DNA of 64,000 nt from Aspidapion aeneum (taxonomy: Eukaryota > Arthropoda > Insecta > Coleoptera > Brentidae), in NCBI GenBank assembly GCA_963576565.1, contig OY755039.1, positions 142,297,369-142,361,368 of the forward strand, given 5' to 3'. The notes under the pieces are model-generated. The model did no database searches, had not been told where the DNA came from, and saw nothing but the letters and a program-made list of their open reading frames with translations. The position numbers and the translations under genes were made by a program. Below, piece by piece: positions 21,090-32,652 of this stretch; the first letter of the stretch is position 1; every line of letters starts with the position of its first letter.

Positions 21090-21900
21090 TAACGGAGTAT
21101 GTTCAAAAACCACCAAAACTGACGCATGGGCAGTAACCGATATCATGTCTAGCCGAAAAAGGAACATTAGGAATTAAATAGAGGTTCTGGCTTCAAGCAT
21201 CGCGTGTGAGAAAGCATGGATACCTACTTCATTCAATCGTAAAAATCTACACACACGTTAACGCAGGGTGGAAGAGTAATCTATTTCTCTTCCATTTCTC
21301 TGCTTCAGACCGCTTAAACATTTATAATACCCTATAGAGGGTATTAAGCATAACTTTAAGTCATTTAGTAGAGATAATACCCAGGTGGCAAAGCTTGAAA
21401 AATTGTTTTTATCAACGCGGAGATAGGCATCAAATTATACAAAAAATATTTAGGGGAAGACCGGGGAATTCGGCCATGAGGGATCCAAGCAACCAGAAAC
21501 ACCAGGGTTCGGTTCGGTTCGGTTCTTGAACGATGTGATAGTTTCCATAACATGCTTTGACCAATGGCAGGCTTTAAATTAGTTCCGAGCCGTCACGTGC
21601 TATGCAAAAAAACTCCATTGCGCAAGCTTCTCCTACGATCCGACCGAGGATCGCTCAGTCGGTACCCGGGCAGGAGAACAGATTTCACGTCAAACGCGTA
21701 AAATTCACTAACTCTGAAGAGCGGGCACCTATGCCATTGGTCGAGTTAGGTCATTTGGCACAACAGGCGACCGCTTAGAGTTTAGTCAGAATAGTCACCC
21801 AGAGAGCTGCCTGTTACGACAAACAGATAAGTAGTGGTGCCAGAAGCTAAAGCATTCCAGTTACAACGTGTCGACGCCTTATATTAATTTCGGCTGCGGT
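21090..21900. other. No gene recognised; short (GGTTC)4 run
   Basis: The stretch has somewhat higher GC but no frame with recognisable domains. GGTTC is repeated four times near 21507-21526. Confidence 0.4.
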
Positions 21901-21904
21901 TTAA

Positions 21905-22487
21905 TGGATCGTTCATACTCGTCTTTTGTCTAGTCTTCTGTCTTGGTTTAGTCATATGTCTTGTCATAAGAAAGTTTAAACCACTGTTTCTTATGGGAGT
22001 GTTCATACAATGCTTTTGCTTTTGTTTTTGATTAGTCTTTGTCTTGAGTTGCCAACTTTCAATCCTTAGGACAACGACTAAGACGAGTGACAGACATCAG
22101 CTGATATTTGTTGTTTTTTTTTACAGGGCGTTCGAAGAGCGCAAGCGCGCGGCCGAAATTTTGAATTTACCGCCATTAATCATGTTTTTAACAGAAAATC
22201 TCAACATAATCTCAAAATTTTATTTGTTTTTTTTTCTTTTTCGCTTTTGTTCTTTCGTGTCTGTGTTTCGTGCACAGATTAGGTTAAATAAGATTGTTTT
22301 GTGTAGAAAATGACTTTTGAAGAGGCCCTTTTTATTCAAATTGAATTTTTTTTTCAGTGGGTTATGACTAAGACTAATCAAAAACAAAAGACGAGTATGA
22401 ACAGCCGATTTTGTTTAAGACAGCTAAGACTAATCAAAGGACAAAGACTAATAAAAAACAAAAGACTAAGACGAGTATGAACAATAC
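21905..22487 (-). mobile_element. TTAA-flanked element (piggyBac-type MITE), copy 2, 583 bp
   Basis: Both flanks are exactly TTAA (21901-21904 and 22488-22491). The termini share GTTCATACTCGTCTT. It is inverted relative to the copies at 9444 and 34188. A conserved internal segment (GAGCGCAAGCGCGCGGCCGA, about 22137) is found in all three. The frame at 22044-22313 is not a gene. Confidence 0.75.
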
Positions 22488-22491
22488 TTAA

Positions 22492-23274
22492 GTAGATTAT
22501 GCTGTTTTGCTTCTAATGTTTATTGTCGTTGACTGGTGGTTAGATTACCGTTTTTTAAATTTTACATTAGGGTTCAAAAAAAGTTCATTTTTGTATTGGC
22601 CAATACATTTTTATAAAATATGTTGATGTGTTTTTTATTTATCAATCTTTCTAAACCAGTAGAAAGTATCAGGTATAAAGAAACCCCGCTAACTCCAACT
22701 TTTTAAAAAAATTAATATTTCTTTTATATTTATGCAAAAAAATACACAATTTTATAATTAAAAGTTATAGTTATGTTAATAGCTAACTAAATAAAAAAGA
22801 TTTTGCAATTAAAATTCAATTTAAACGTTTGAATTCCCCCGTCTTCGCCTATGTGTAGCTATTCTTCAAATTAGGGAAAAACGAGAAATCTTTCTTGAAT
22901 ACACATATCTGATTGGTTAACACAGGGCACGACTTTAGTAATATACGTAGGTTGAACATCTGATTCAATGACCCCACAGGAGCAAAAGACGTTGTCATGA
23001 CAACCAACGGACGCTTTCACCCTGTGACTTGACGACTGGACACAAAAATGAACGAACGAAAATCGGAAGCTTCTTCAACAGTGTTGACAAGCCCTTGACA
23101 TTTCTAAACCAGACAATGAAATGTCAATGGTTAAAAAGGCCGGGACGGCGGCCATTTTTGATTTGCTACTTTGACTTATGTCAAATCCAATCCCTTAATG
23201 TTCTATTATCCGTGTTACGACCTCATGCTAGGTATGTCACACTAAGAAGTATATAGGTAGGTATATAATTATAT
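22492..23274. other. No gene recognised
   Basis: Intergenic. No domain or repeat structure was seen. The last nine bases (TAATTATAT, 23266-23274) are the target duplication of the next element. Confidence 0.4.
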
Positions 23275-24183
23275 GGGATGTTGTATCTCTCCAACTCTTT
23301 TTAAAATATATATCGCAGTGGCTCTAAAAAACTGGAAACGTAAAGTGCACGGCATGGGAATACAACTTAACAACCGATTTACCATATACACACTACAGTT
23401 TGATGACGACCAAGTTATTGTAGCTAATGATAAAGAAGACATGGAGTATATGATGAGAAAGTTAACGGAAAAATACCAAAAGTGGGGGTTTACAGTGAAC
23501 GTGGACCAGACATAGTACTTATGTATTAAAAACGAATCAAGTGAGTTAGAACTAGACAATGGACAAACAATATCTTCATGCAATGAGTATGTATACTTGG
23601 GTGTCACATTTGATAAGACAGGAACAGACTGTAAAGAACTAGAAAAAAGAATAGTAAAAGCAAAAAAGGTAATTGTTGTCTTAACAGTATTTTATGGAGC
23701 AGAGAGATAAAAAAGAATGTAAAATTTAACATATATAAAACAATGGTGAAAAGCACGCTGTTGTATGGAATAGAGACTTGTCGCGTAACAGAAAAATACA
23801 AACCAAAAATGGAAAGTGTCGAAATGGATGCAATAAGAAGATCAATGAGAAAATCTAGAACAGATCACATAAGAAATGAGATCATAAAAGAAAGGATGGG
23901 AATGGGAATCGAGGGAAGCATAACGGATGACATCACTAAAAGGCAACTGATATGGTACGGCCATGTACAACGGATGAACGACGAAAGATTATCAAAGCAG
24001 GTCCCAGAATGGCAACCAATAGAGCGCAGAAAAAGAGGCCGTCCAAAACTAGAATGGCAACAGTCAATCCAAAGATCAATGAGTCAAAAAAACCTGACAG
24101 AAGATGATTGTGAGTATTGAAGGAGGTGGAGAATAGGCGTCGGAAAACGTAGAAAAACCTTCTAAACCGACATAATAGTAATT
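23275..24183 (+). pseudogene. RTE-like retroposon copy A, 5'-truncated, with 9-bp target duplication
   Basis: TAATTATAT flanks the copy at 23266-23274 and 24184-24192. It begins inside reverse transcriptase motif B (GCCISPTLFKIYIAVALKN) and continues through the catalytic region, where LQFDDDQVIVAN has FDDD for the expected FADD. Then come a stop and a frameshift, and the C-terminal part VKSTLLYGIETCRVTEKYK through RQLIWYGHVQRMNDERL. The end is AACCGACATAATAGTAA. Related copies are at 43193-45518, 48051-48455 and 54814-56255. The endonuclease and most of RT are missing. Confidence 0.85.
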
Positions 24184-24192
24184 TAATTATAT

Positions 24193-24734
24193 CAAACTTT
24201 TTCGGTAGGTACCATAGAGTTACCAGGCAATCAGACCCCTCAATTTGCAGATCTTGACTATACACATCCAAATATTGTGTAACTTATTTAAAAAATCCGG
24301 TAGCATCAAACAATTATATATTTTTTTAAAGGTTAACAGGTAGTAAGTAGGTATGTTATTGGTATTCTCGACTCGGTAATAATTAACTTTCGATTCTGCA
24401 TGATGCAGGACACGAAAATTTGGCGCCAAAAAGCAACACGATCATTGGCGTACACAACATGGGGCAGAGGGGTAGGTATTTTTTATTGCAATAGCATAAT
24501 ATTATTTTGGCTGTTTTTGATTTTGAGATATTTTTAAAAAAGTGGAAAGGTGCAACCGGAAAGTTCAGGGCACTGATACGCAGCTTAGAGAGACAAATCC
24601 ACGAAAAATTTTTTGGTTTTTTAGTTTTCTTGGGTTGATGTATAAACGTGCCAATGCTTATCAAAGTCCCCCCAAAAATTGACGAAAATGGCGTTTTGCT
24701 GCCCGACCATATCTTGCGTTTTTGAATTGAGAAC
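24193..24734. other. No gene recognised
   Basis: This includes the short repeat fragment GAGTTACCAGGCAA near 24214 (see 1463-1750). Frames at 24220-24429 and 24383-24664 have no domain signature. Confidence 0.4.
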
Positions 24735-24737
24735 TAA

Positions 24738-25954
24738 GGGCCCATCGCACCGACTTTTCTTTCCGTTTCTTAGCCTAAAGAATACTTTATTTCGTAAAAT
24801 TTCGTTGCACCGAACTTAAAGGCAGACTTATTCCTTCCTTAGTGTTGTTAAAATTAAGTCAGCTTTTTTCGTGACTTTACTATTCTTAAGAGCTGCTTAA
24901 AGATAAGATGCTGGTCACATAATGTAACCCGTCTGGCATAGCCATAGTAACTGACAATACCTACAAATGAGCAGTGTTTTGATTAACGTGAATTTTGTAT
25001 TTTTTAAGTAAATAAAGTAAAAAACATTTTTTTTTTAAATAAATAAAAATGATTTTGAAAAACTTTATTGCACAAGATAACGGCTAGATTTTGGTTCTTT
25101 TGGCACAATGTTTTTGTAAAAAAATATACCTAGTATCGATTACAAAAAGATTTGTTTGTGATTTGAGGAAGAAAAATAATTTAAATAAAGTTGAATCTAA
25201 TTTTTACAAGCTTTTATTATTACAGTATTTTCGTCCGATTTTTGGGTTAACTGTTGTTCACAGCCTAGTGGGTACAGCGGTAAGGGTAGGATAGGACTGA
25301 CCAGTGTAAGAAAACCCTTGCATTTAAATGAATCTGCAGTGCATGAAGTAACAAGACGATTTTCCTTTCTGCCTTACTACATTTTACATTTAATTTTTAA
25401 TCCTTTGGTTATATCCAGGGGTGTATGGGCCGGTGCCTTATGGACAGGAGCCTTATGGGCAGGTGCCTTATTGGCCTGTGCCTTAGGAGCAGTACATTTT
25501 TCGACCGGGCGCGGATTTTGTTCTGGGCTGGATGGGGAACCGTAAATCAGCCCGGGAAAAAATACGCGACTGTACCAACAAGGCGACAAGGACACCCAAA
25601 TTCCAAAAAATCGAGTAGCACCATCTCGATTTCATCATCTTCCAAATATTCTTCCAAAAATTCAAGAACTTTCATTTTTGTAAATAAATTTTTAAAGGCG
25701 ACTTGACACCGGAAATTGATGGGTCTTGACAAAACTATTTTGAGACGTACTGGGTGTTGTTGTTGTTTTTTCATAGTTTAAAAATTATGTTGTTTGAAAC
25801 AGCGGCGTTGCCTGATTGGGTCACAAGGTGGCCGCATCTTAACAAAGAAGAGGAGATTTTTGCTCGGTGCAACAAATTTAAAAATAAGGCATGCTTAAAA
25901 TTAAAGAAATCCATAGTTAAGAAAGGGAATTTTAAAAGTCGGTGCGATGGGCCC
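24738..25954. mobile_element. PIF/Harbinger-like element, 1217 bp, TAA target duplication
   Basis: The terminal repeats are 21 bp and identical, GGGCCCATCGCACCGACTTT inward from both ends, each flanked by TAA (24735-24737 and 25955-25957). A second inverted motif, GTTGCACCGA, lies about 60 bp inside each end. A three-base TAA/TTA target and GGG-starting ends fit PIF/Harbinger. No transposase is recognisable. A minus-strand frame at 25547-25774 contains an acidic, leucine-rich stretch (MKVLEFLEEYLEDDEIEMVL) that could be a remnant, but I cannot support that. Confidence 0.7.
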
Positions 25955-25979
25955 TAAAGAACATAAACGACTTGCTTAA

Positions 25980-26320
25980 TCAAGGCCAACACAAAAATAG
26001 AGGCCACGACCCTAAAAAAATCAGCTGTTCTTCCGGGGCTGAATTTTACATTGGGTCTTATGGGAGGTCAGGCGTTTTTTTATGATATTTTCAAAATGGC
26101 ACTACAGATTTCCGCGAAATTTCAGTGAAATATTCTCAGACACCATCCTGATGTTCCACCAAAGATTATACTCGTTTCTGACCAAAGGTTTGTAAGGAAG
26201 CAACATGAATAAAAGGTTAAAATCTTCAAGATTTAGCATTCCTTATTTTGAATTCAAATTACCCGCCATGTACTACATGCCAACTGTTATATTTGACATG
26301 TATTTGACTTTGTCATCTGT
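25980..26320. repeat. Dispersed repeat, copy 2 (inverted partner of 5050-5375)
   Basis: This is the reverse complement of 5050-5375 with about 10 percent change by eye and a short insertion (TTATACTCGTTTCTGACC) relative to copy 1. It is non-coding. Confidence 0.75.
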
Positions 26321-26849
26321 GATTGTCACATTCGCTTCTGTTTTAAACTTAATTTTTGTGTGAGCTAATGAAGCGGCTTTGAAAAATTAAGGATTACTAT
26401 AGATTTTAAAAAAATTGTTCTAAAAGAATATAGTAAAAAAAATCTCAAAACCGGCCTTATTTAAAAAAAAATCAAATATACATGAACCGTCATTCCAACT
26501 TCAATATTTTAATGACAATCAGCTGTGTCGTAACGTGGCCAACAAAAAAAAATCAGCCTCGGATGTGACGTCAACAAAGTCGAGGATCGTGGCCCGTCCG
26601 TTTTGATAGCCCTGGCTTAATCAATAGCGTTTAGCATTCTTATTAATATACTTAAACTCCCCACCGCTCCTTCCCGTGCTTACTTGACAAAATGACGCCA
26701 CCGTCTTGAATTTTTGCTAATTTTTTGTTCATTTCCCAATAACCATTAAAATAAAACTTTTTTAAAAAAGTTAATGAGACAAAAAAAAGACACTATTCGG
26801 GTAGTTCTAGCCTAAAAAGTTTTGAGGATAAAATTTTTTAAATTTAGTC
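26321..26849. other. No gene recognised
   Basis: AT-rich spacer without recognisable frames. Confidence 0.4.
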
Positions 26850-27322
26850 TATTTTTGTGTATTCCATCGGTGCCTTTTTTCTTTATTCTCCAGGTTCCGT
26901 CTTTTTTCTTTCAGTTTCTTAATTTCTTCTGACATAAAATTTTCTCCCTTTTCATCTTTTTGTGCGACTTTTTCCTACTCTGGTCATAGCTCTTGTGAGC
27001 TTATGATTTACTTCATTAATATTTTCATTTTCATACTTAAGTTTTGGGTTAGCTATTCATTTAGCCTTTCTTTGTATATAGCTTTATATATATTTCTAAG
27101 TTTATTCATGTCAAGTTGTTTGTTGTTATTAAAAATAATTTTTCTTTTAATTTCGAAATTGCTATTAATGCAGATTTTCGTTCTGACCGTCCTGTGATCA
27201 CTGCCTGTTGTAACGCTGATTAGGACGGTTACATATCTGACGATGTTTTTCTCAGTAGTCAGTATGTAATCAATTTCGATTTTTGCAATTCCATTAGGGC
27301 TGAGCCATCTCCATTGTCGTTG
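26850..27322 (-). pseudogene. RTE-like retroposon endonuclease (APE) fragment
   Basis: Read on the minus strand from about 27320, the frame gives RQWRWLSPNGIAKIEIDYIL followed by VTVLISVTTGSDHRTVRTKI. These are the last two conserved blocks of an apurinic-like endonuclease (the NEIDYIL and SDHR motifs, the latter containing the catalytic Asp-His). The linker toward RT follows (IKRKIIFNNNKQLDMNKL, then a Lys/Glu-rich stretch) with stops. It nicks target DNA in intact elements; here only a decayed fragment remains. It cannot be tied to a particular RT copy in the window. Confidence 0.7.
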
Positions 27323-28520
27323 AGGTTTCTTTCGATTGTCCGGCCAGAATTATCTTTCTCTGGATAATAGCGGGGGGTTTAACGCCCGGCTTCCTCTGGG
27401 ACCGCCACTGATTAGTGTCGGCGAAAAAGTCACGGTAAAAACGAGGAAACACATATTTTTTACAAAAACTTTTATTTTATTTTGCTGGCCTCTTCTATAT
27501 CTTCTTAGGGGTGCGCCTATGAACGCGACGTGTAACACAGCAGTAATATGAAGGTCAACAAGTTTGGCCGAATTTTATAGTTTTTTTATTACTTGCAAAA
27601 GTTTAATATATGCAATATTTGCACTCCGCTGTGAATCATTCTTTATATTTGAGCCTTGTCTACTCTGGTCTAACCTAAGGTTCCACTTCTTACTATAAGA
27701 TGGGTCAAAAAATAAATTTTTTTGTAGGGTGGTGATTATTTTTGCCCGAAGTTCATCCAAAGTTCATCTTAAATGACCATGCAAATAAATTTGGCTTTTT
27801 GCATAGGCCCTTAAAAACAAATCATTAAGAAAGCATGCGCTGTTCCCTGTCGTCTCCCATTTCACGAACAGGAGGTGCCTCTCCACAACTGCATTTGTGG
27901 CAAAAATTGATCATGTTCGTTGAAAATGAGCTACTATTTTTTGGACGATGCTACGGCTTTGAAGATCCATAATATATATTATAATCTATAATCTTTGGAA
28001 GATCCCTTCCCTCAAACAATAAATTTGTCACATCTTGACAGCTATTTCCCCCGAAATACCATTGAACCCAAGGTCTCTAGCGCAGCCAACGATAAAGACC
28101 GGCCATGGCGCGTTATAAGCACGTCGGCGGTGACGTGATCTTAGGAGTCCCAGGATTCTTATTGTATTGCTTAATATATTATATGTTTTTACACAATTTA
28201 AATAAATTAACAAAAAATTTTTGTTCTTTTATAGGCAAAAATTGAAAAAATATTGTGCTGATATATGTGTTTATTATGGATAAAAGAACTGAATCTATAA
28301 AATAAAAAATATACAAAATTTGCACTCTAATATCTTCAGGTTCGGTTCATAGGTACATAATATCGTTAGTAACTTCAAATCTATACAAGTCTTTTAAAAT
28401 TGGACATATCAAACCTAAGCTTTTAGTTTTTTAATTTTTCTTTGAGTGTCATCATCTTTGTCTCAGTTCTTATTCAAAGATTTATTAGCAGACACTAAAT
28501 CATTGTGCTTTTTAATAAAA
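27323..28520. other. No gene recognised
   Basis: GACCGCCACTG near 27400 resembles a hAT terminus, but no partner end was found. Frames at 27336-27551, 27575-27760 and 28028-28213 show nothing recognisable. Confidence 0.4.
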
Positions 28521-28525
28521 TTATT

Positions 28526-29170
28526 TTAAAAAACTTTACATGCCCTTAAACTAATTTTTTCAAGCTTTGACAATAGTTTTTCTCCACAAAAACACTCGAT
28601 AGAGTTATCTGAAGAAAAATTTTCAATATAAAACATTTCACAATAATTTATTAAAAAGAAACAAGTGATTTTGTGAATAAGTGAGATGGTTTTCACATTC
28701 AATGAACTGAATGTAGTGGTCGTCAATAATTTTTTGAAAAATTACCCAGCACAAAGTTTAATATATATTTCATTAAAGTGTAAGTTAACTACCAGCTCAT
28801 GTTGTCTTAAAAGCTGTATCTTACTTTTTAAATATTTCACACTACCAGAGAGATTACTATCTGTTAACAATATTTTACAAATCAGTTTTTTAATATTGCG
28901 AGGGTGCGGAAGACATATTACCTTAGAATTGTAAATTGACGTGTATGCACTGGATGACTGGATAAACAAAGATGAAGCCAACATTAAAGTGTATCCAACA
29001 TATCTTCGATTCTCAGGTTACCTTTCCAAGAGACTTAATTGTTCAATAAGAAATGACAACTGAACACATTTTTCACTCTCACTATCGAAAATGTCACTAA
29101 GGATATCTATTACTTGATCAATCTTATCCAAGATCTTATCTTTTACCACTTCTTTCCCGTTTGCAACATA
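28526..29170 (-). pseudogene. P-type (THAP9-like) transposase with large internal deletion
   Basis: One minus-strand frame from about 29170 to 28526 contains two stops (29018-29020 and just after 28745) but no frameshift. In order it has: a Leu/Ile-rich coiled stretch (KIDQVIDILSDIF, then LSFLIEQLSLLER), like the zipper after the THAP domain of P transposase; ENRRYVGYTLMLASSLFIQS and SSAYTSIYNSKVICLPHPRN, the conserved block before the catalytic core; and LHFNEIYIK, where the first catalytic Asp (usually FDE) is Asn. It then jumps straight to a C-terminal block, FSSLNVKTISLIHK and IENFSSDNSIECFCGE, equivalent to the conserved F-TD-E-RFG segment. Several hundred residues are missing in between. 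No THAP domain was found upstream. Confidence 0.65.
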
Positions 29171-29286
29171 TTAGATTTCAGTTTTATAGTTTGACCGACA
29201 AGGAACAAGATTAATTACACGTTCGCGGCATTGTTTATCTTATAGGTATTTTCTTTATAATTTACTCATTAGCCATTAATTATTTT

Positions 29287-29323
29287 AACGCAGCCCACTA
29301 CAGTCTTTTTCGTGGGCTGCGTT
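29287..29323. repeat. Perfect 12-bp stem hairpin
   Basis: AACGCAGCCCAC (29287-29298) pairs with GTGGGCTGCGTT (29312-29323) across 13 bases containing TTTTT. It could be a terminator-like or element-end hairpin; its role is unknown. Confidence 0.6.
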
Positions 29324-29509
29324 ATTTTAATAACTTTGACAAAATTCACATAAAATTCGTGCCCGAATTAAAAAAAAATCGACGTAAACAAACATACCAA
29401 AACTGAACACACACATGTTTTATAATGACAGCGGGCCGTGAGGCGTTGTTTTGTGAGCCTCCTACGGTCACGTGATATTTTCACGCCCGGGCCGGTTTTT
29501 CTCGTGGAC

Positions 29510-29805
29510 TGCGGTCTGTACAGGATAGGTTGCCTGGTAACTCCATGGTCGAAGCGGCGTGAGAGGTGACAGCGCGTCATTTGGAGTGCCACTATTTGAT
29601 TCGAGCCCATTGTTTACATGTGTCTTTAAGTATTTTTATTCTTTGATGGTTTATTTTTTACATTTGTTGTGTTTTTTTCGGACTATATTTATTTAAAAAC
29701 CGTAAATACTTATTCTAGTTACTTATACTTTCTATTTGTAGTTATTTTAACGGACTAAAAGCTTCCCAAGACATGTTGCCTTTGGGATATTTGGTATCAG
29801 GTAAG
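29510..29805. repeat. Dispersed repeat, copy 2 (inverted partner of 1463-1750)
   Basis: This matches the reverse complement of 1463-1750: GATAGGTTGCCTGGTAACTC, GCGTGAGAGGTGACAGCGCG, and ACTTATACTTTCTATTTGTA near 29725. The 80-codon minus-strand frame here translates the repeat. Confidence 0.7.
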
Positions 29806-30221
29806 TTTTATATTTAAGTTAGTTGATGTATTTTATGAATATTGTTATTAGAAAAATTATAAGAAAAATAACAAGACATCTTTACATTTAAATCAATAAA
29901 GGAACACAAGAAACTTCAAGATTTTCTACTATATTAAATGCTTTTTATTTAAATGGGCACTCCGGGTGACGTCATTTCCCGCTTCTACAACTGGGTCTGA
30001 TTGGTCAGAAAGTTACCAGGTAACCTGTCATTGAACCATTGAAACGCAAATTAAAAACTATCACCAAGCTGTCAACAGAAGCCATGACCACCTCGACCGT
30101 AAACATAGATTCTCCGGTCTCTCCATTCTTTACCGGTCCCAGTTTAGCCCGGAGAGTTTTGTAAAAGAAAATACCTCTAAAATTGTACTTTCCGTACAAA
30201 AAAATTTTACGGAAAGTATTT
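29806..30221. other. No gene recognised
   Basis: AT-rich, no recognisable feature. Confidence 0.4.
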
Positions 30222-30511
30222 ATCATAACCAAAACATTTCATGTAAAAAAAGCCAAGTACGCGAAAATGGCATTCCGTAAAAGAATTGAGATAAAAGTAA
30301 AGCCAAGTTCTCTAGTACAAATTTCAAAATGAAAGGTTCTTACTAGTTTGGAAATGTTTTTTTAAACTTTGCTATTACAGCCAAACTTGTTTATGTTCAA
30401 TTTTGCACTGTGCCTAAGAGTCATTTGCAGCCGTAATAGCCAAGTTTAGAAAAACATTTCCAAACTAGTAAGAACCTTTCATTTTGAAATTTGTATTGGA
30501 GAACTTGGCTT
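30222..30511. mobile_element. Foldback element, right arm truncated, joined to HINE copy B
   Basis: This is the same element as 46431-46802. The left arm is ATCATAACCAAAACATTTCA through AAGCCAAGTACGCGAAAATG; the centre contains GCACTGTGCCTAAGAGTCAT. The right arm stops at GAGAACTTGGCTT, about 75 bp short of its end. HINE sequence follows at once, as in the 46-kb copy. Confidence 0.75.
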
Positions 30512-31492
30512 AATATTTAATTTTTAAAGTAGTAAAATATTCGGAATAATGTTCAATATTTTTGCAATGCCTTACTTAAAATTTTGAGGTTTTTTAATTT
30601 TTTCCCATGGTCTTATCATAGTTCCTATCAGCCTTCCAAAGCTCAGCTCTCTAGCGTTTCTGAAAGTGGACAAGGTTACTTTTACATAACTTAACATGTA
30701 TAGGGGAGGGAAGCAAACTAAAATTTTCGTGTTTTAAAAATTTTCCTATAGTTTTATCATAGTTCCTATCAGTCTTCCAAAGCTCAGCTCTCTAGCATGT
30801 CTGGAAGTGGGCAATGTTACCTTTTCATAACTTTACATTTATATGGGAGGGAAGTAAATTAGAATTTTGGGGTGTTTTAATTTTTTGCTATAGTTTTATC
30901 ATAGTTCCTATCAGTCTGCCAAAGCTCAACTCTCTAGCATTTCTGGAAGTAGGCAATGTTACTTTTTCATAACTTTACATTTATAGGGGAGGGAAATAAA
31001 TTAGAATTTTGAGGTTTTTTAATTTTTTCCGATAGTTTTATCATAGTTCCTATCAGTCTGCCAAAGCTCAACTCTCTAGCATTTCTGGAAGTAGGTAATG
31101 TTACTTTTTCATAACTTTACATTTATAGGGAAGGAAAATAAATTAGAATTTTGAGGTTTTTTGATTTTTTCCAGGGTTTTGGTCATAATTTCTATCAGTC
31201 TGCCAAATTTCAGCTTTGTAGCATGTCTGGAAGTACAGTAGAATTTTGATGATCTATACATGAGTGAGTGAGTCAGTGAGTGGCAGTTTTGACGTTTTTT
31301 GAAATTTCGTAACTACTTTACTACTTTATGGAGCGGTTGTTAACTCTACGAAGATCTACGACTGTGCAAAGTTTGAGATTCGTAGCTCATTCCGAAGTAG
31401 AGTTTTAGATAGGTCAAATATGGACTGAAATGTTTCAAGAAAAGATGGTACGGCAGCTTAAACTTGGCGAGGCACTGCCGTGCCCTCAGATT
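30512..31492 (+). mobile_element. Helentron-like element (HINE), copy B
   Basis: At least four tandem units of about 135-140 bp share ATAGTTCCTATCAGTCT.CC, AAGCTCA.CTCTCTAGC and CTTTACATTTATAGGG (near 30617, 30757, 30896 and 31030). A diverged final unit leads into GAGTGAGTGAGTCAGTGAGT and a unique tail. The end at 31475-31492 is GGCACTGCCGTGCCCTCAG, in which GGCAC and GTGCC form a 5-bp stem. It has no coding capacity and no obvious target duplication, as expected for rolling-circle elements. Confidence 0.65.
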
Positions 31493-31995
31493 TTCCGGTC
31501 AGTTAAATATTTTTTTTAAAATTTTTATATGCTACATGTTCCACTGCATCCTCAGGTTTCATCCTAACCGATTTCTAGCCTCAATTAGGACGTATACATG
31601 GGTAAACATGCGCAAAAAAAACTCGTCCTATTAGTGTCACCGCCAAAGCCAATTTCACACGTTTTATCTTTGTCCTGTGGCCCTTGAATCTATCAAAAGA
31701 ACTATTTAATAGAACCGAGAATAGAAGAATAGCCCCACAGTTGAAAATAAGAAGAATAAGAATAAAGTACTTGTGTATTCGCGAAAAAAGGGTCAACAAA
31801 CATTCGGCAACGACTAGAAATAGAAACGCGATATTCTAAACAACCCCTGGACCGTTTATACGGCCCTTTAGGTTGAATTTGCAATGGGGTTTAACTTTTG
31901 TACGGGGTCCGTCACAAGTTTTGTGAAGTTAACCGAGGTTCTCACGTGGCGATCGTTTTACTAAGCAGCGTTAACATTAGGCAACTCAGCGCGGT
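31493..31995. other. No gene recognised
   Basis: Spacer. Frames at 31581-31799 and 31702-31884 lack domain signatures. Confidence 0.4.
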
Positions 31996-32652
31996 ACCGA
32001 ACCCAGTGGCGGTTTCTCCATAAGTGCACATGTGCACGTGCACTCCCAAATTTTACTTAAAAAAATATTAAACTTTGATCATTCCTTAATTTAATGCATT
32101 ATTATCCCAAAAGAAATTCACTAAAGACTGGAATATAATCTAGGAATTATTACCTGATGTATGTGTTTGTATTCGTGTTCAAACTCTCCATCAAACAATC
32201 ATATACGGAATACTACGGATATGCAAACAACGCTTTTATTTACTGGAACCAAATTCTATGCACCCTAGATGTTATGTCGCATGCTAATTACGAAATATAG
32301 AAAGAGAGGACGACATGTCCCAATAGAATTTTACAGTACATAGAATCTGAACCTTCCTTCTGCACGGCGCGTATACAAAGACCAGCCTCAATGCCGCCCG
32401 CACCCCCGTGATTATCCCAGCGTCGTCGGTTCACGTTGCATGTTTGAGCACTTTTAATTCGTGCACTTAGTAGTGTGTGCAATGATTACTTTTCCAAGTA
32501 TCGAGTAGATACTGATACTTCCTATTCGAGTATCAGATATTTTGTATTCGGTACTAAGTAATCATTATATTATAGGTAAATCCAATAAATACTGAATAGA
32601 GTTGAAATTTTAAGTACTAAGTATGCAAAAAACTCTGCTAATATATGGGCCC

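Noticed and set aside
25547..25774. Acidic leucine-rich frame as a Harbinger protein
   Set aside because: Low complexity, no helix-turn-helix or catalytic motif; position inside the element is the only support.
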